Assembly (NCBI GenBank): GCA_025765595.1 | Contig: JAIVFH010000014.1 | Coordinates: 186,001 to 250,000 of the forward strand | Direction: 5' to 3' | Source of the DNA: Obelidium mucronatum | Taxonomy: Eukaryota; Chytridiomycota; Chytridiomycetes; Chytridiales; Chytriomycetaceae | Length of the DNA: 64,000 bases | Part shown: positions 13,315-24,955 of the stretch, in pieces | Numbering within the stretch: the first letter of the stretch is position 1 | Layout: each line of letters opens with the position of its first letter | Translations under genes and position numbers: made by a program | Notes under the pieces: model-generated | The model's database searches: none | What the model saw: the letters and a program-made list of their open reading frames with translations, nothing else | What the model was told of the DNA's origin: nothing

Positions 13315-13445
13315 TTTTATTAGAAAATGAATAAATAAAATTCGTAGAAAACCCATACAAGACCAAGCAAGACACGCGCATCTGAATTTACAGACATAGT
13401 TATCCTTTATTTTCTATACCTGAAGTCTTCAGAATTTATATCATT

Positions 13446-14303
13446 TCAACGCTTGGATATAACATTATCTCCTATTCCACCATCTCGGTCGTCGAATGCA
13501 TTCTCCACATTCCCATCGGTTCTCCAGCTTCCACTGGCGCTCCCAAGCAGCAATAGCAGCTGCATAGTAACGAAAACCAATCGGTTAATTTGTATGGGCA
13601 GCGGCTGTCGCTTGTTCCCATTCACAGTTTGTGAAACATAATGTGCAATGGTCAAAATGGTCACGCCTAGCATTCCGACGCAGGCTACCAAAAGGCGATT
13701 CTCTTCTCTTTTCTTGTATCGAGAATATGTCTCGATTGCAAAGTTCATTCTCTTAACTCTGGCAAGAGACAGGCTCATTTTAACAACAATGACACCAGAT
13801 ATTCCAATTTCAATCAGGGACCAAAAAGAATAGAGATATATCAGTGACATGTAAGGCTCTGGTGGTATAGGTATACAATCGAGTTCTGAGCCCATGTACT
13901 CTGAGTACTTGTCGAAAATGTAGTAGGAGTATAGACCAACTGAGACAACAAGAGTAGCATAGATAGGCCATTGCCTTTTGTTTCCCATGATCGCAAATCC
14001 TCGGTAGATGATGAAACCGTACTTGAGGCCATCTTTGAATGACCAGAACACTTCACCAGCAATCTTGATGGCCAAAAAGAAGGTGCATGTACAGGAGTCT
14101 TGGATAAGATCACTAAGGTATGTCAAGAAAAAGGCCAGTGCATCTAAGTAAATCATGCTGCGGACCCAAGTCCGTGGATGCCAGTCAATATCGTATGAGT
14201 CTGTATGCAGCATGAAGAGTAAAGTAGCAAATGTGACCATTCCCATCGAATAGTCCAGTTCATCGATTGAATTGACAGCTGATGGAGAGAGGAGGCCAGA
14301 CAT
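13446..14303 (-). CDS. Multi-pass membrane protein, paralog of the gene at 1-942
   Basis: A single 285-residue frame without introns. It aligns along its length with the gene at the left edge: shared DYSMG/NYSMG, FMLH, PRTW, YLDAL/YLDSL, VFWSFKDGLK versus LLWSFKDAFK, and the later helix YGFWIA versus YSFWSL. About six or seven hydrophobic segments are visible, with a short polar C-terminus that lacks the poly-His tail of its paralog. I do not recognise the family. The pair are on opposite strands 12.5 kb apart, flanking the chitinases and calmodulins. Lack of the intron present in the other copy suggests intron loss or a processed origin for one of them. Confidence 0.8.
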   Translation of the reverse strand: MSGLLSPSAVNSIDELDYSMGMVTFATLLFMLHTDSYDIDWHPRTWVRSMIYLDALAFFLTYLSDLIQDSCTCTFFLAIKIAGEVFWSFKDGLKYGFIIYRGFAIMGNKRQWPIYATLVVSVGLYSYYIFDKYSEYMGSELDCIPIPPEPYMSLIYLYSFWSLIEIGISGVIVVKMSLSLARVKRMNFAIETYSRYKKREENRLLVACVGMLGVTILTIAHYVSQTVNGNKRQPLPIQINRLVFVTMQLLLLLGSASGSWRTDGNVENAFDDRDGGIGDNVISKR

Positions 14304-14498
14304 GATGATCGCAGAACCAAGAGATGGTTGTGGGTGCTTGTTTCAAATCAATATTTAATGGTCTATTAAGATTTATTAAACCTGCGTTTATTATCACGTA
14401 TCTACCATTTGCAGCTAACTCAAGAAAACGTAGTTTTTCTTTTTTTTGGTTTTGCTTGAGAGTTTCCAAATTGTTGTCAACATCAAGAATTCGAATCA

Positions 14499-17400
14499 AT
14501 GGATGCCACAGGGGATCCAGCTTCATCTCGTAAAAAACTCCATGCGCACTTTGAGATTTCTAATGAGAGTGTTCCTGAATCAAGAACAACCACTGGACAA
14601 CTGATCTCTGCCAACGAGAAACCTACATCGACTACCACATTTACCGACAATGACGTCCTAAACGAGCTTTGTGATGGGGCCCCCCCGAAAGATCTGCATA
14701 CATCTTTCTCTCTTAAGCCGGTATCTGGGATAAGAGAAAGTACAACTAGTGGACGCGCTTCAGTGCCCACAGCCCCTCGAACGTCACGAGTAAGCCAATC
14801 TAATCGGACCTACCCAGCCCCACCACCACCACCTCAAGTTCCCGGTAATCCTGCCACAGAAATTTCAATTGAACGAGCTGTATATTATGACACGCTGAAC
14901 GAGGCTATCGGCCAAGGACTTGATGAAACGCGTGCAATTGATTTAGGTTGGAACATTCACTCTCTCACTATCGTATGTATTGAATTGGAATAGGCGTGAA
15001 GGCTCGGGCCAGAGCGAAGGAAATCCACGACAAAGCACGCCAAAGAATCGCTGAAGAGCATGAGAGAATTGCCCGAGAGTATATGGAGCGCGAGCGTGAA
15101 AGGGAGCGCCAAGAAGAACTTCAGCGGAAGAAACTTGAAACCGAGCAGTTGCTTCAACAGCAACAACAGCAGCAACAAATTAATCCTCAATACGCCATTA
15201 ACAGTGACTTGCTTACCGAAACAATTGAAAATGCCACACCTCGATGGCCAGATGACATTCATGCATCCCACCACCCTTATACAAATCAGCCAAACAAAGT
15301 TTCGTTGGGAACTCTTTTAAAAAAAATCGTATCTCCCGCAGTTCGCAAAGGAATACGCGAAGGTTATACTTGTCATATTGCTCCCAACATTTGAGTTAAC
15401 TAAGTTTATAACAGGAATACCCGATCTTATGATTCAGTCTCGAATGCTCCATAATCGAATGAATGATTTGGTAGATTCCTTTTGCCATGGACTTGACTCA
15501 GAAGCAAATTGTAGTTATTCCTTTTCATTTGCATCAGACCAAAAAAGTAACGAGAAATATCTAATTCTCAGTTAGGGCGCGGGAAATGCTTCTCGCATAT
15601 AGAAGAAGTGTGGATACTATTGAAACAAAGACAAAGGAACAGGTGGCCAAGGAATGGGAGCAGCGCGCCAACCATTCGGAGCTGAAAATTAAAATTACAA
15701 CGTTGGAAGCCGAGAACTCTCTTCTCAAACAGCAATCACTCCAATCAACTGCTTTGAATGTTAAGGTTGGTTTGCAAGGTTTTTGGACGAAAGATAGGTT
15801 CCAACCACTCTTTCTCTGCAGCTCCAGCGAGAAGTCGAAGAGCTAAGACGGGATTATTCAAATAGTCAGGAAGAGTATAAGCTTTTGGTGGCAAAAAATG
15901 CCAAACGTCGGCTTCAATGTGCCTCCTATCGACGGAAGCTGAAGTCTCTTCGTGAATTAGGTCATGAGAGCTCAAGTAACCACAGAACATATAGATCTTC
16001 CGAAAGTGGTGGCTCAAGGTCGGTTTCTCCTGATAGAAGCGATATTGAGCACATGCCAGACACAAGTAGCAGTTACAGAAGCTATAATAGTGACGATTTA
16101 GAAAATTCAAATAGCGATTCTGAATGGGAGGCATGGTGGTAAGATTCCAAATTATCTCTTTTTATTTCTCAGTCTCTGTGTCTGTTCTGATCCAAGAAAA
16201 TAGCCAAACAACCAGCTTCTCGAAGCCAGGATGGAATACATCCACTGCCAGCAAGCTCCTTTCTCAAAAGGCACCACCAAGTGTTATTCATATTGGAGAA
16301 AGCCCAATGGCGGGAATCGAAGAGACAGTATCATTGGGCGCCAGGGGTACCACAAATTCGGCTTATTCCAAAAGTCTGATGAGCGATTCTGAAGATGAAT
16401 CAACGGCAAAAAAAAGAGCAAGTAAGGTGTTTTACTGTTGCCTGTTCTTTTGTTTAAGTTCTTATATTATCTCCTTTCCACGCCAAGGCAATGAATTAAA
16501 GGCTAAATTCCATGCAAAGTGCACACGAGAAATTCAAAGACTAAGAGAATTAGTAGAGATTGAAAGAGGAAAAGCCAAAACTTACAAGATGGCAGCAGTT
16601 CCCAACGAAAAAAAATCTCGGATTATGGAAATCATTGATATCCTCCAAGAATGCCTTGCTTCCCAAGAAAAATATAGAACAACAGAAATGAAAACAAAAA
16701 GTAGCAATATCTTTCAAATTGATCATGGTGCCTTAGAAAGTGTAGACTCTGTCAATGATGAGGTAACCAACCCGAAAACTGCCTGAGAACTAACCATGAA
16801 ATGCACAGAGAGACGAAGACCGAGTCTTGGATCCCTATAAACCGTTTCTCGACTCCTTGAAATCAAATGAATCTCTCCTTTGGTCACTCCTCAATGCTAT
16901 ATCTGCACATGATGCCTCGAAAGCAGACCATCAACAAGCTCTACTGCGATCGCCTTCACCAACCAGATCGCATATGAGCAGACCGCAGTCAGCATGTACG
17001 CAGAAAAAGTCTCGGCCCAGTAGTGCATCTTCACGAAACACAACAGCATCCACAACTCTCGGTATCAAGTCGATACAAGTTCTTCTTGCAGAAATCGACC
17101 ATAACCACCACATGATAAACGAATTGGAAGATGAATCGGAGCTCCGAGTGTCTCCATCATTTGTGAGACCCAACAGTGCTACAAAATTAAACAGTGGCGT
17201 GTATGTTCAAAAGACTCTGAAAGACATCTATTCAAATAGTAGTACTTCTCGAATGGCCGCCGCTGAAGAAGATAAAAAAGGAAACGAGGGAGCTGTTAAA
17301 GAAACAGCAAAAAAACAGAGGCCAAAGAGTGCTCCCATGAGGTTCGAATCTGTGGAAAATGCAGCCGAGTTTCCAAGAATCGACGCCATACAAATTGGCG

Positions 17401-17705
17401 TACCCAAAATATCAGCAAAATCGCCATCCGTGATTCATTCGTCGCACAAAGAATCCGAAGAGATGGACCAACCAACACGATGGCAACTACTTTCTACGCA
17501 TTTCAAAAATCCTCTCTACAACGCGTTTCCACCCCGAGAACCTATTCGTCCTTTATCAACAAAAGCACGATCGGTTGTTTCTAACGCCAATAGACAGAAA
17601 CGACAGCAAGGAGGACTTGTTGGTGGCGTTAGATGGCATCCCAGACCAGTTGATCACACTGCTGGACCCCATCATGGAGAATGGGATGGCCAAAGCCCTT
17701 GGTGA
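14499..17705 (+). CDS. Long coiled-coil protein with RPxSA motifs, candidate flagellar/centrosomal
   Basis: Several exons join in frame, starting MDATGDPASSRKK. The first introns are 14947-14993 and 15363-15414, with more near 15510-15575, 15765-15825, 16140-16200, 16425-16490 and 16762-16808. The N-terminus has a Pro run. Next comes a long charged coiled coil (ERERERQEELQRKKLETEQ, then a Gln run), further helices (AKEWEQRANHSELKIKITTL, REVEELRRDY), and a disordered Ser-rich C-terminus with SRPQSAC, SRPSSAS and QRPKSAPM. RPxSAP-type motifs recur in ciliary and microtubule proteins, which suits a flagellated fungus; the assignment is inference and I recognise no named family. Internal splice sites after the first two introns are approximate. 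It ends 61 nt from the convergent URI1 gene. Confidence 0.72.
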
Positions 17706-17766
17706 TATAATTATTCTGCAATAAAACTTTCAATATTGAAACTTTATTGGCTTCTCCTCCTCTTTT

Positions 17767-20459
17767 CTACTCCACACCTTCTCTCATTGATCGAAATATG
17801 GACTTCTTCTTGACTACCACATGGTCATCAGCCCAATCTTCGTTATTTCTCAGTGGTTGTTGAGTAGGTGCAGAGCGTTCATGCACAAATTCCGCAACAG
17901 GGCGGTGGTGCACAGTAACCTCGGCAGACAAAACATCTTTAGTATTTCCATTTGATTGGAAACTATCGGCCATACTTTTCTCCATTACAAGGCTCTTAAC
18001 CGCCTTCGATGGTTGGTCAGCTAATCCATTTGGTTTTTGAATCGGCTTGACTGATTCTGGAATAATTGAAATCCCTTGTGACAACTTTTCTGGTGCAGCA
18101 ACTGAGATTGCACTTGACGTGACTTGCCGAGATGCCTTAAACTTTGACACTCGCGGAATCTCTGGTGTAACAGGGGATGGTACTGACGGAGTTTCAGCTA
18201 CAACAGAGGAGGCACTTGATGCTGCTTGCCGAGATGCCTTAAACTTGGAGACTCGAGGAGCCTCTGGTGCAACAGGGGATGGTGCTGAATGCGTTTCAGT
18301 GGCAATAGGGGAGGAAGCAGAAGGGGCTGAAGGAGAGACGGATTGGAAATTGTAAACTGATTTCTGTTGTTCTGACTCAACATCAAGAGCCTCTTCAGAA
18401 AATGATACAGATTTCTTGGGTTTCACTACAGGTTTGAATCGAGGTTTAGATGAATTTCCTGATGCATTAGATGATGATAGACTGGATTTTAATGGAATGG
18501 ATTTCTGGGACAGAGCAAACTCCTCTCTGGCAATTTCATCCTCTCGCTTTTGGCTCTACAAAAAGGCCAGGCCAACTTCAATAAATGATTAGAAAGAAGG
18601 GCGAAGCATACCTCGATATACTCTCTGATTTCATTCTCCATTGACTCAGACTGAAAGCCAATACGCTGTGAGCGAAATAGCGACTCAGTTCGCTCTTCTT
18701 CAGCTATTTCCAATCGCTGAAAACAAAACATATTAGCTTATTTTCAAGTAAGTACAATAATATTCATATACCTCCTTGACATCATCTCCCATTTTTTCAA
18801 CAATTTTAACTTGTTGCGCCAGCAACACCTGTCGTCGTTCATGATACTCCTTTGCAATCTCTCGACCCAACAAGAAATCCTCAATATCTTCGCTTCCAAT
18901 GGATTCGTTATCAGAGTTTGAGCGCTCGATAATATTATCTTGGAGAAATATTGATGATTCGGGGAGAGTAGATGGAGGCGTGATGTCAGGTGTTGTTGTT
19001 GGTGGATGCGTTTTTCCCGATCCATCGCTTCCAGATTTCATAACAGCGACCTCAGAAACATACTTCATCCGTGTATAGATGTCGCCTGGATTGTTGATGG
19101 GAGGTATCTTTGAATTCGTAATTCCTGAATTTCCAGACGCTTGATTGAAAGAAGAAACAGCTTTCGATTCAGGAGAACGATTTGAAGTCAATGGTTTATA
19201 TTTGCTTTGGGTCTTGACGACGTGTTTTTTCGGTTTATCGATTGTCTCCCTTTCTTCGTCAGAACTTCCGCCAATACTTTCTAGTTCCTCCTCACTATCG
19301 CCATCATCAGAGTTGTCTTTTTGAGAAAGTGGATCTGTTACAACCAAACCATCGTTAAAATCGTCGTCGTCGTCGTCTTCTCGAAGACCACTGCTAAACT
19401 CTTGCAGACCCTTTTCATATTCATCGGCACCATTTGCCGAATCATATTCATCACCATCATCACTGCCATTTTCTGAACCTCGGCTGTAACCTACATCCTC
19501 ATCTGCCGTATCGGTGGCAATGCCATCTTCCTCCTTTTCCAGCAATTCGAGTTTTTTTAATAAATTCAACTCGAAAGCACCCAGTTGGGTGCCATTTTTG
19601 GATTTGTCTTTTGTCTCTTTGACTGCTGTGGACTTCGGTGAGATCAATTTCGCGGTGGATATCGAAGAGCCGTTAGTAAATTCTCGACGTGTTGCTTGCT
19701 TTGCAGTTGAGTTTTTAGAAGTCCCTTTGTCTTCACTGGTTTTTAAAGCTGTCAAGTCAGCATTAGTGTAAAACTGGAATATCCCAACAACCAAAAAAAA
19801 AAAGCACAACTAGAACAAACCTTTTTGATCCAATATTATATTTCCATTATTATCCTCTTCTTCCCTGATTTCAACGAACTTCAGTCCATCTTCGTTGACC
19901 TACCAACAACGGTTATTTTAGAGCACGAACATGTAAGCGAGAGACAATCACCTCATCGCCGTCAGCATCTACTTGTCTCTTTTCACTTTCCACGAAATCC
20001 AGACGCATTTTCAGCTGTTTAAGTTCGTCTTGTTTCGCGCCAGTATTTTCGGCGGCAACTGGTCACGAGGCAGATCCACATCAGAGAAAACCAAACGCAC
20101 AGCAAGAAGAAAAGACTAACGTGTTTGGCGTCGATGGACAATTTCCAGCGCCTGGGCACACGATCTGTCCACGAAGTAGTTGTCTCCCAGCGACACCAGC
20201 ACCTCGTTCGTGTGCACAAGCCGGCCTTCCATAAACGCCACTTTCCCAACGGGAATGCGGTGGGCGCGCGTGGTTGTCAGGGGCGCGTCCGCCAGGAAGC
20301 GGGCCAGGTTGGCGTAGTCGCTCTGGTGCTTCTCGTAGCGGACAAGCTCGGCCTCCGCATTTGCAATCAGCTGTTTTCATGGTTAGAGGCGGCTCCAACT
20401 AAGCTGATGACCAGTTGCAAGCTGCCTACCCTCTCTACTTCTTGTTTGAAGCGGTCCAT
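17767..20459 (-). CDS. URI1: URI1/Bud27-like unconventional prefoldin
   Basis: Seven exons (20459-20430, 20370-20121, 20058-19952, 19899-19821, 19748-18772, 18716-18612, 18555-17767) give about 778 residues. The N-terminal prefoldin alpha-type core is diagnostic: VGKVAFMEGRLVHTNEVLVS then LGDNYFVDRS, flanked by helices. The middle is acidic and disordered. The C-terminus carries KPKKSVSFSEEAL and two copies of RVSKFKASRQ, resembling the C-terminal box of the URI family. URI binds RPB5 and the R2TP chaperone and helps cytosolic assembly of RNA polymerases. It is longer than the human protein because of the middle. Its start codon is only 32 nt from the divergent start of the aspartic protease gene, so the two must share a promoter region. 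Confidence 0.88.
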
Positions 20460-20491
20460 AAGAAAGGGAAAATAAAGAACCAAAAAAAGCA

Positions 20492-22191
20492 ATGCGACTT
20501 GCCAACCTGCTCACTCTCGCCGTCCTGTCTTGCGCAACTATCGCGTCTCCAATCTCGTAAGCATTTGATTGCTACTAGCACGGACTCTGCTGCTGATTCT
20601 TGTTTTCAATGGGCAAACAGGGTGTCTCTCAAGAAGATCCCGTTGACTTCAGACGATCTTCGTTCTTACGAGAAGGCAATAGCCTACAAGTACGGCATCA
20701 TGGATTCGTATATGGATGCCCAAAAGAAGGTCGTGTTTCAGAACGACGATGGTGAAAAGAATTCGCTTTCATTGCCAAGCGTCGAGCTTACAAACTTTAT
20801 GGTTGGTTACTCACTCGCTGATTTCTTTCTTCATCTATAACCCTTCATTTTCTCCATAGAATGCTCAATACTTTGGTGAAATCAGTTGAGTCTGTCGTTG
20901 TTTAACTGCTGTTTTTGGCAACTGACGCCACTTGACCAGCTATTGGTACCCCACCACAATTGTTCACCGTTGTTTTTGATACCGGCTCATCCAACTTGTG
21001 GGTTCCTTCTACAAAGTGCAGGTGAGTCTTGATTTTTGTTTATTTTCGCGTCGCTGATGCGGCCTACAGCTCCATCGCTTGCTGGTTGCACAGACGATAC
21101 GATGCTTCGAAAAGCTCCACCCACAAGAAAAATGGAACGGAATTCGCGATCCAATGTTTGTGTTTGAGTCTATTTATTTTCCTTTGTTTTTGATTCCAGC
21201 TCCTTTTTTTTTCGGTTTTCCAGATGGAACTGGTGCTCTTGAAGGTATTATTTCAAATGAAAACATTAATATCGGAGGCGCCGATATTCTGGGTTTGGAC
21301 TTTGGTGAAAGTGTGAAAGAACCTGGATTTACTTTCGCTGTTGGCCGATTTGATGGTATTCTTGGACTGGCCTATGACACTATTGCCGTTCAGCGCGTTG
21401 TTCCTCCCTTCTATGCCATGGTTCAAGTGAGTTGTGTCATCTGTCTTTTTCCCTTGGTTAAGATTGTATATGAAAACAGCAAAAGCTGGTGGATGCGCCG
21501 ATTTTCTCTGCATGGCTTGGAAACAATGCAAACGGGGGTGAGGGTGGAGAAATTGTGTTTGGCGGTGTCAACAAAGATCGATTCACTGGTCCTATCGGTT
21601 GGTTGTTCTTTTTTTTTTTTTTTGAATCCAAGTATCCCAGTATTTGAAACCGACAATCTAACAACCCCTCCTTCAGTTTGGGCTCCTGTTGTTCGCAAAG
21701 CGTACTGGGAAGTTGCCTTTTCTGATTTCACTGTGGGTCAAACAAAGTTGGAAATTGCCGCCAAGTCTGCAGGTGATAATCCGCTTTTTCCGTCAATTAT
21801 CATGCAGCTACTTACGAAATAATTTGATACAACAGCGATTGACACTGGTTCTTCACTGATTGTTGTTCCAACCAAAGACGCCGAAGTTATCAACACTAAG
21901 CTGGGAGCCAAAAAGAATGCTCAAGGGCAGTGGACTGTCGATTGCGCTGAAATTCCAAACATGCCGGACATTTCTTTGACTATTGGAGGGGTTCCACACG
22001 CTTTGAGCGCAAAGGATTATGTACTGAATGTTGGAGGTGGAAGCCTCACTGCTGGAAACTGCGTCTCTGGATTTATGGGAATGGATTTGGGGTCTTTAAA
22101 TATTTGGATTGTTGGAGATGTCTTTCTCAGAAAGTACTTGACGATTTATGATTTGGGAAACCACCGTGTTGGGTTTGCTGAAGCAGTGTAA
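20492..22191 (+). CDS. PEP4: Pepsin-family aspartic protease (saccharopepsin-like)
   Basis: About nine exons; the first (20492-20556) encodes the signal peptide [20 protein letters not shown] propeptide (VSLKKIPLT...) precedes the mature enzyme, which starts around NAQYFGEI. Both catalytic motifs are present: [12 protein letters not shown] and [12 protein letters not shown], with the flap YGTGALEGI and [10 protein letters not shown] typical of family A1. The end ([25 protein letters not shown]) is the usual A1 C-terminus without a GPI signal. These enzymes cleave proteins at acidic pH; lack of an anchor and the [11 protein letters not shown] end suggest a vacuolar or secreted form. Intron boundaries were set by keeping the family frame. 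One intron contains a run of about 15 T at 21609-21623. Confidence 0.92.
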
Positions 22192-22230
22192 TATGAGAAA
22201 AGTGATTTACGCGTTTTTTAAATTGTTGAA

Positions 22231-24948
22231 ATGCCCACAGAGTCTGAAATTTATACAGGGGCTTTAGCTGCCCAAACGATACAGTCAGTGAAGAGAAGAT
22301 GTACGTCGGCTTCTTCGAAGTTGGCAGCGCCTTCAGAATATGCTGTTAAAGGGTTCAGCAGGCCGCCTCCAGACCCAAGGTCATTACTTGCATCTAACTC
22401 TTGCTGCTCACCAGCTAAATGTTAATCGTCAGATATCTAACGTTGCGTGAAGCAGTCACGAAAGACGCGTGTCTTTCGGACGCCAACCAACCAGTTTCAG
22501 TGTCGCCAATCGTTTCTTTTCCGCTGAAATACGCAATACATTTCCAAAGCGAAGGATATAAGGAGCATCATTGGCAATCCCACCTGCGTCAAGAGCGAGA
22601 GCTTCATTCGATCCGTGCAAAATCCGCCGGGGCGGTTAGACAAATGACACCAACCGCTGCCTCAAGATCAACCAGATCTCAAGCCTTGAAACAGCCTGAA
22701 TCCATGTCATTGCGACCAAAGAGTAGCTGTCGTCGACAAGGGCCTTCTGAACAATCTTTGTTCCCGCTGACAGAAGAATCTGACATTGAGGTTGCAACAA
22801 AAGATATGTACAACCTCACTGAATCTTATTTGGAAGACCATGGGCTGCTACCAGACGAACTGTTGGCTTTGCGGAAAGACGTTCAGGCACGGAAACTCAG
22901 GTCAGCAGCAGCAGCAATCCCAAAAGACAAAAGCAAAATTGCTGAAAACATTGCAAAGTTCAAGGAGTTGGCGTGGAAGGACATTGACGAGGAAGTGAAT
23001 CTCTGCATTGACGATATCGATGATGGATTTCTTACGCTGATTCATGGATATGATGTTCGGGCGGGGAAAGCCAAATGTTTGATTGAAACCAGAATTCTCG
23101 ACGAGCAGATGGATATGCATGGAGCTTTCATGCGAAAAATTCAGCAGTGTGTATCGAGACCGGTTTCGGCTGCTGTCCGAAGTAGACCCATGTCGGCATC
23201 AAATGCTGAACTTTATGATTCCAATGCAAATCGACCAATTGGAGGAGGTCCCACCGCATCATCCCTCGCAAAAGTAAAAACAGAAGCCAAGTCTGAGCAA
23301 ACCGGAAGCCAGCAGCATCGAGCCTCTGAGGCTCCAAATTCTTCAACTAATGCAGTTATTCGAATATCAGATGATAAAAACACGCAGCGTCCAAAGTCGG
23401 CTCCTACACAAAGGTTTTCGAGTGATAGAGTGATGAAGCTTGGAAAATCACCAGAAGAACTTGCGCAAGTGCACGAATATTTTCAGTAAGGCTTTAATTA
23501 TATCGTGATTAAAATCTTACAGGTGTGATAGGCTGAAACTTGACCCGAAAAACATGGCAGTTGTTGGAGATAAATCACACTATAAAATTATGACGCTGCC
23601 ACCTCCAACAATAGACATCCAACAAGATTCAGTTGAAAGCGCTTTCTCTATCGATAATTATATCAAGAATTATTATGCTGCGGCAGAGCAACAGATTTCC
23701 ACTAATTCGGAAGCTCTCAATCTTCATAGTCACGGAAGAAAGAGATCAATTGCCCCCGATCTTAATCATACGGCATTTGGTGCGCGAAGAAAATCTCTCG
23801 CGCGTGATTCTTCATTTTTGCGAGCCGTGGTGAAGCCAAGTTACGAAAGGTCAAAGCAAGATACCGAGTTCATATTCAACGTTGCACGCAAACTGTCAGC
23901 TTTCAAGAAAATTAGCGATCTATTGCTTTGGCAGCTTTGCAAGGTCGTACGTTACATGAAGGTCGAAGCTGAGAGGGCTGTGTTTAAGCAAGGCGATCAC
24001 GGAACAGCTTGGTTCATCGTCATTTCTGGCCAGGTTTCAATTTCTATCGCGAAAAATTTGGCTGACGAACCTGTATTTGTAAAAACTGTGACGTCTGGAG
24101 AAGGGTTTGGAGATTTGGCTCTTGTGAATGACAAGCCGCGATCAGCAACTGTCATAGCAGCGGCAAATACAGAGCTTTTCAAAGTCGAAAAGGAAGATTA
24201 TAATATTATTGTCAAGTTTACCAAGGAGAAGGAGTCGGCAGAAATCTTCAATTTTTTGAAAAAACTCCCCATCTTTGCTGACGCTGTGCCGACGTACGTT
24301 TACAATGTAGCACATAAGTCTAGCATACTAACTGTTGAAGATGGGGGCTTAATTATCGAGTTTGGTATGTCCCAACAATTCTTTTATCAGACAGCAAAGA
24401 AAATTCATACGTCTAAAATAGGAAACCCAATCAACGATATGTACTTTGTGAAAAAGGGGATATTTTCAATGATCAAGTACATGAATGAGCAAGATGGGTC
24501 ACGGCGTCCTCTTGTAGTCGCAGTATTCTACCGAAATGCATACTTTGGTGAAGGTTGCGCTTTTGCAGAGGATGAAGAAGTATATGTATCCACGTACACA
24601 ATTGTGGCGGGTGATTGGCGCCATTTCACTCAGTCGGAATTGGAAACCAAGCTGGCGAAAAATCCCTCCAAGAATCGCCCATTAAAACACAGAGGGCAAA
24701 AATACGAAATAGTTGCTCTATCAGCATTTGAGGCAAAACGAAGCATCAGCACTATATTGGAGCTCTCCAAGTGGGCGACGGCAACAAACGATGACTTGCT
24801 TGGGTTTTGGCAGAACAAGTTGGATCACAAGAAATGGATGCACATTCGTGAGACAGAAATGAATCGATTCGTAAAGGAGAAGTACGTTGATCCGAACACA
24901 TCAATCAGGAAAGTAAGGAAGGGAATATCTTTGGCAGTTTGGAAATAA
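22231..24948 (+). CDS. Cyclic-nucleotide-binding-domain protein with RPxSA motifs
   Basis: Three exons (22231-22379, 22433-23485, 23523-24948) give about 875 residues. The first half is helical and disordered, with SRPVSA, SRPMSAS and QRPKSAPT motifs. The second half has a clear CNB domain: the beta roll with FKQGDHGTAWFIVISGQVSI, and the phosphate-binding cassette GEGFGDLALVNDKPRSATVI, whose Arg and the preceding acidic residue are those that hold the cyclic nucleotide. A second, degenerate CNB-like unit may follow (DMYFVKKGIFSMI, AYFGEGCAF). There is no kinase or channel domain. RPxSAP motifs plus CNB suggest a flagellar cAMP/cGMP sensor, an inference. It ends only 7 nt before the next start codon on the same strand. 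Confidence 0.85.
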
Positions 24949-24955
24949 AAAAGCA

